Both the position numbers and the translations under genes were made by a program. The notes under the pieces are model-generated. The model was given only the letters and a program-made list of their open reading frames with translations. It ran no database searches and was not told the DNA's origin. 64,000 bases of DNA, taken from NCBI GenBank assembly GCA_964017045.1, contig OZ024796.1:22343510-22407509 (forward strand), read 5' to 3'. Within the stretch, counting starts at the first letter, position 1. Each line of letters opens with the position of its first letter. Shown piece by piece: positions 61,620-64,000 of the stretch. Source of the stretch: Omphiscola glabra (taxonomy: Eukaryota > Mollusca > Gastropoda > Lymnaeidae).

Positions 61620-62268
61620 CTATAAACAAGAGAACCGACTTAGTTATTGTCCCCATATTGTTTTTTAAAAGTCTGCTTTATCTAATTAAATTCTGGATAA
61701 CAGCAACTTTTTGGGGGCAAACAAAACTTTTCAAAATTACTTTTCTCCTTAATTTTGCCCTAAGGAAATACTATTTAATGATGATAACTACAATAACAGT
61801 CAAAAACTGCAACATGCCCAGAAATAGTATGCTTCAATGAAAACTTTCAATGTTTCTCAGCAATTTTGATGTCATAAATGTTAAAAAAGAAATATTAATG
61901 ACAATGGAATATCAGGAAATTAAGGAGTATGATCTTTGAGCTTGAATGGGTGCCAGAGAATTATATATATGCACTCAGAGTGAGGTGTGTGTGGTGTATC
62001 TGTGTGTTAGAGTTGGACAATGAAATTTTGGGTCATGAAAAAGAAATTTAAATAAACATTGCCGTTAAAACTAAAATTTAAAATAAATAAATAAATAAAA
62101 TAACAGCAAATTTTGATATCAGACTTCCTTAAGAAAATTGTGAGCGAAAATAACACATCATTTTCATATCCACTTTCATTTTTAAAATTCTTAATCATCA
62201 GTGTTATGTTTTTATCATAAATTAATACATCAGTTGAAAAAAATAAATAATGCCCCCCCAGGTGTATG

Positions 62269-63700
62269 TCTTTTAACCCATTCAATCCAGTAACAGCCAT
62301 ATCCAGCCACTACCGCTTCAACCCCCGTAATGGCCAAACCCGGCCACAAAATATACAGCTCAGGGTTTGCAAACTTTGATAAATGACGGCGCTGGGCCCT
62401 CTCATTTAAATGAAAATGATGAACAATTGGAAACTGTTATAGATTTTGATTTTATTAATAACGGGGAAAGTGACAATTCTGATACTATTGATGAAGATAT
62501 TAGACAAGTATTAGCAGTACTAGGACTTAGTACTAGCAGTACTAGGGCTAGATCTAGAGCCAGTAGACAAGTCACTGAGGATGGTGATCATGTTGATTGT
62601 GTGTGGTCAAGAATTTTGACTGAAGTAGACTTTCAGGAATTTACTGAACATGTAGGTCCAAGCAATTGTATTACTGCTAATGATTTATTCACGGCATATG
62701 ACTATTTTTCACTGTTCATTCCTGATTAATTCTACAGACACTGTTACAGAAACTAATCGGTATGCACTGGAACAAGTATGAAGCCAGAGAAAGAGATTTC
62801 CATTTATGACGCTAAGGTGGATTATACAGGACAATTAATTTTCTAACAATACATTCAAAATAAGCCTACTCCATGGGGCATTAAATTGTGGTGTGCCGCT
62901 GATCTTTATGGTGGTTATTTGTTTCATTTCAATGTTTATACTGGGAAATCTGTTGTAAAGGTGTCCAATGGCCTGAGATATTTTGTTTTTACAATGGGTG
63001 AGCCTTATCTTGACAAGCATCACCATTTTTTCTATGACAATTATTTCACTAGTGTCAAGCTTGCCGAGGACTTACTTCAGCAAGGCACATATTCATGTGC
63101 GACTATTAGACCCCCTCACAAATGTTGGATGAAGGAACTAAAGAGCCTGAAGCTAAAAACATTGGCAACGGAATGCGATATAGGCAAATTGGAAACCTTG
63201 TCATATGTTTCTTTCATGACAAAAGGCTAGCTCAAGTTTTGTCGACAAATTCGCAGCCAACTATGTCGACATCACAGCAAAACACAGCTGATGGACGTGT
63301 TGATATCTAGATACAAACATCTGTCTACAATTACAACAAGGGTATGGGTGGTGTAGATCTCCATGATCAGTTAAGATCCGATGATCCCATTGGCAGAAGA
63401 GGTAGGAAATGGTGGAGGTCCATTCTTTGGTTTCTGCTTCAGGTTGCCACAATCAACAGCTTCATTGTGTACAAGTTCACTCAAAGGCATCCTGGTCAAA
63501 AATCGAAGACCAACTTGGACTTTCCCTGTGAGCTAATGCAGCAGCTCATGGCTGGATCATCTGCAAGGCACCTTACTGCGACTGCACCGAGCAGCCACTA
63601 GCACTAACACAGCTGACCACACAATGCATCAGCAAAGTATGGCAGGAAAAAAAACATGCTAACAATTTTCAAGAGTTAAGCGAAAGACCCCTACAAACAT
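62269..63700 (+). mobile_element. Broken piggyBac element (PGBD-like transposase pseudogene)
   Basis: A left end TTAA then cccattcaatcc is followed by 62367-62729, AGPSHLNENDEQLE...DFQEFTEHVG, and TVTETNRYALEQ. The middle of the transposase is deleted. Sequence then resumes at EKEISIYDAKVDYTGQ, NKPTPWGIKLWCAADLYGG, FFYDNYFTSVKLAEDLLQQG, GNLVICFFHDKRLA and MGGVDLHDQL to about 63600. The catalytic DDD triad is damaged: the first Asp region reads IYDAK rather than the usual V/IDEAM form, and several stops and frameshifts split the frame. The right end was not identified. It lies left-to-right in a NIPBL intron, antisense to the gene. Confidence 0.85.
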
Positions 63701-64000
63701 CCAATGGATGCCTCCTATGAAAAGTTCATTTGTGTATAGGACACTGCTTTGCAGCCTTTCACAATAATCTAACCTAAAATAAATATAAATTCTTGTTAGG
63801 TACACTCGTTTTTTCTCTTCAATTGTTATTCTGTCATTTCATCTTACAAAAATCATTATCATACAAAATGATCCAATGATAATTATTCATATGGAGCAAT
63901 CATTTCTGAATACAATACATTTTATTTCATGTAATTATGTGGCAAAATAAATTTGTTATTATTTTTTTCCTGAAACAACCTGCGCTAAGTGCATAGTTAT

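Overview
The window is nuclear DNA from an animal, strongly AT-rich, with short coding exons split by repeat-filled introns. The intron structure, the CPLANE1, NIPBL and NAA38 orthologues and the repeat content (RTE-type and CR1/L2-type LINE tails, tRNA-derived SINE, hAT, piggyBac and Tc1/mariner-type elements) fit an invertebrate, most likely a gastropod mollusc. That placement is inference. All exon models were spliced by hand from GT/AG sites, phase continuity and remembered family sequences; no alignment was run.

Layout. (1) 127-21178, minus: the first 29 recognised coding exons (1955 codons, open to the left) of CPLANE1 (C5orf42/JBTS17), a cilium-assembly and planar-polarity effector. 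(2) 21179-28227: no intact gene. It holds fragments of a multicopy repeat gene, an RTE-type LINE and a Y-box protein retropseudogene. (3) 28228-32161, minus: a four-exon homologue of the small vertebrate protein NCBP2AS2, with nested hAT elements in an intron. (4) 37919-41231, minus: NAA38 (LSMD1), the Lsm-fold subunit of the NatC N-terminal acetyltransferase, with a LINE remnant in intron 1. (5) 45961-48183, plus: a two-exon type II membrane glycosyltransferase with two DXD/sugar-binding-type domains. (6) 53287-61619, minus: the last 13 coding exons (597 residues plus stop) of NIPBL/Nipped-B, the cohesin loader. A broken piggyBac lies in the next upstream intron (62269-63700).

The five genes are not a functional unit: they serve cilia, an unknown small-protein role, protein acetylation, glycan synthesis and cohesin loading. 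What stands out is gene order. CPLANE1 and NIPBL are also neighbours on human 5p13.2, so this looks like a remnant of ancient bilaterian linkage, with relative orientation changed and three small genes in between.

No undescribed multi-gene system was found. The strongest leads are the small four-exon NCBP2AS2-like gene with its start codon inside a CRE palindrome, the tandem-domain glycosyltransferase, tandem repeats that copy CPLANE1 splice sites, two large palindromic MITEs, and a pair of non-autonomous elements with piggyBac-like ends inside NIPBL introns.
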